Assembly: GCA_919901335.1 (NCBI GenBank)
Contig: CAKKOZ010000034.1
Location: 28,145 to 34,323 of the forward strand
From: Nitrospiria bacterium
GTDB taxonomy: Bacteria > Nitrospirota > Nitrospiria > JACQBZ01
Length of the DNA stretch: 6,179 bases
Direction: 5' to 3'
Of this stretch, positions 5,048 to 6,179 are shown one piece after another (within the stretch, counting starts at the first letter, position 1; each line of letters starts with the position of its first letter). The translations under genes and the position numbers were made by a program. A model generated the notes under the pieces. The model did not search any database. It was not told the DNA's origin and saw only the letters and a list, made by a program, of their open reading frames with translations.

Positions 5048-6179
5048 AACGCCGTGTGGTCGTGACAGGTTTGGGGGTTGTATCCCCATTGGGCATCGGA
5101 GTGGAACCGACCTGGAAGGCTGTCTGCAACGGGACCAGCGGCGTGGGCCGTATTACGCGGTTTGATTCGCCCGACATGCCGGTGCAGATCGCCGCAGAGG
5201 TGAAGGGGTTCGATCCGGCGGATTATATCGAGAAAAAGGAAATCAAGAAGATGGACACCTTCATCCATTATGCCATCGCGGCCAGCCAGATGGCGGTGGA
5301 TGATTCCGGATTGAAGGTGACGCCGGAGAATGCGGAGCGGATCGGCGTGTACGTCGGGTCCGGAATCGGCGGCCTCCGTGCCATTGAAGAGTGGCATCAC
5401 GTCCTCATTGAAAAGGGGCCCAAGCGGATCACCCCTTTTTTTATCCCAATGTTGATTATCAATCTGGCTTCCGGCCAGATCGGGATCCGGTATGGCCTGC
5501 AGGGGCCGAACTCCTGTGCGGTGACGGCCTGCGCCACCGGAAACAACTGCATCGGGGATGCCTTCCGGATCATCCAGCGGGGCGAGGCCGATGCGATGAT
5601 CGCCGGCGGGACGGAAGCCGCAATCACGCCCCTTGCCATCGCCGGGTTTGCGGCCTCGCGCGCCCTCTCGACGCGCAACGACGATCCAGCCCGTGCCAGC
5701 CGACCGTTTGACCGGGATCGTGACGGTTTTGTAGTGGGCGAGGGGGCCGGCCTGTTGCTGTTGGAGGAACGGGAGTCGGCGCGGCGGCGCGGCGCGCGGA
5801 TCTACGCCGAACTGGTCGGCTATGCCATGACGTCCGACGCCTATCACATCACGGCGCCGCCGGACAGCGGGATCGGCGCGATCCGATGCATGTCGCTGGC
5901 GCTCAAAGACGCGGGGCTCAAACCGGCCGAGATCGACTACGTCAATGCCCATGCCACCTCCACGTTTGCGGATAAAATCGAGACGCGGGCGATCAAGGCC
6001 GTGTTCGGCGATCACGCCAAACGGCTCCCGGTCAGTTCCACCAAGTCCATGACCGGCCATCTTTTGGGAGCGGCCGGCGGGATTGAAGCGGTCTTCACCG
6101 TCCTGGCGCTGGTCCACGGCCTGATCCCACCGACGATCAATTACGAGCATCCGGATCCGGAGTGCGACCTGGATTATGT
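5044..6179 (+). CDS. fabF: 3-oxoacyl-ACP synthase II (KAS II), 3' end missing
   Basis: FabF condenses acyl-ACP with malonyl-ACP to elongate chains. The frame is open for 378 codons to the right edge. About 35 residues are missing, including the usual C-terminal GFGG region. The N-terminus KRRVVVTGLGVVSPLG is the family standard, but the only in-frame initiator between the acpP stop and this motif is CTG 5044, 5 nt after AGGGGGTG. Catalytic residues are present: Cys163 in TACATG, His303 in NAHATST, Lys334 in STKSMTGH, and His339 in the same motif. Ile108, which lines the acyl pocket in E. coli FabF, is conserved. After Thr307 the loop reads FADKIET, one residue shorter than the common TSTP-x-x-D form. 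RPFDRDRDGFVVGEGAG (about 220-236) is also typical. A CTG start is unusual but more likely than a frameshift. Confidence 0.95.
   Translation, partial: MKRRVVVTGLGVVSPLGIGVEPTWKAVCNGTSGVGRITRFDSPDMPVQIAAEVKGFDPADYIEKKEIKKMDTFIHYAIAASQMAVDDSGLKVTPENAERIGVYVGSGIGGLRAIEEWHHVLIEKGPKRITPFFIPMLIINLASGQIGIRYGLQGPNSCAVTACATGNNCIGDAFRIIQRGEADAMIAGGTEAAITPLAIAGFAASRALSTRNDDPARASRPFDRDRDGFVVGEGAGLLLLEERESARRRGARIYAELVGYAMTSDAYHITAPPDSGIGAIRCMSLALKDAGLKPAEIDYVNAHATSTFADKIETRAIKAVFGDHAKRLPVSSTKSMTGHLLGAAGGIEAVFTVLALVHGLIPPTINYEHPDPECDLDY
5411..5442 (+). other. Terminator-like inverted repeat inside fabF
   Basis: AAAAGGGG (5411-5418) and CCCCTTTT (5432-5439) form a perfect 8-bp inverted repeat around a 13-nt loop. 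The right arm runs into seven T residues (5436-5442). It resembles an intrinsic terminator, but it lies in codons for the conserved FabF segment EKGPKRITPFF. Chance from codon choice is the simplest explanation. Confidence 0.2.

Noticed and set aside
4744..6150. A 468-codon open frame on the minus strand across acpP and fabF
   Set aside because: It is a frame mirror of GC-rich coding DNA. Its product is rich in Arg, Gly, Asp and His with no recognisable domain, and the plus strand carries unmistakable AcpP and FabF.
1..6179. An undescribed defence, mobile or accessory system
   Set aside because: All eight genes are recognisable housekeeping genes in a widely conserved order. No repeats, integrase, toxin-antitoxin pair or composition shift is seen apart from the short AT-rich promoter gap.

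Overview
The window is a compact, all plus-strand bacterial fatty-acid and phospholipid biosynthesis cluster in the conserved order yceD - rpmF - plsX - fabH - fabD - fabG - acpP - fabF. Every gene was identified from family motifs. The last one (fabF) runs off the right edge. The coding DNA is moderately GC-rich and Shine-Dalgarno (SD) driven. The order and protein features suit a Gram-negative bacterium, for example Nitrospirota or a deltaproteobacterial-type lineage, but that placement is only a weak guess. No mobile element, CRISPR array, tRNA, rRNA or foreign-looking island is visible.

Layout: bases 1-65 hold a textbook sigma70-type promoter (TTGACA, 17 bp, TATAAT) with a perfect 13-bp palindrome in its spacer. 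It is followed by yceD (66-605, 23S rRNA accumulation protein) and rpmF (626-808, zinc-ribbon ribosomal protein L32). A 60-base gap leads to plsX (869-1912), whose stop codon abuts the start of fabH (1913-2890). A 109-base AT-rich gap, the longest non-coding stretch, carries a probable internal promoter. It also carries a hairpin-forming palindrome that contains the fabD start codon. fabD (3000-3932), fabG (3979-4722), acpP (4774-5007) and fabF (5044 to beyond 6179) follow with short gaps.

How the genes work together: FabD loads malonate onto the acyl carrier protein AcpP. FabH starts chains by condensing acyl-CoA with malonyl-ACP. FabG reduces the 3-keto group and FabF elongates. PlsX converts finished acyl-ACP to acyl-phosphate for phospholipid synthesis. 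YceD and L32 link the block to ribosome production. The dehydratase (FabZ) and enoyl reductase (FabI or similar) needed to complete the cycle are not in this window.

I see no undescribed multi-gene system. The points worth a second look are regulatory or fine-scale: the palindrome in the first promoter, the palindrome over the fabD start with no clear SD, an apparent CTG start for fabF, a one-residue-shorter active-site loop in FabF, and an Asp in FabG that suggests NADH rather than NADPH use.
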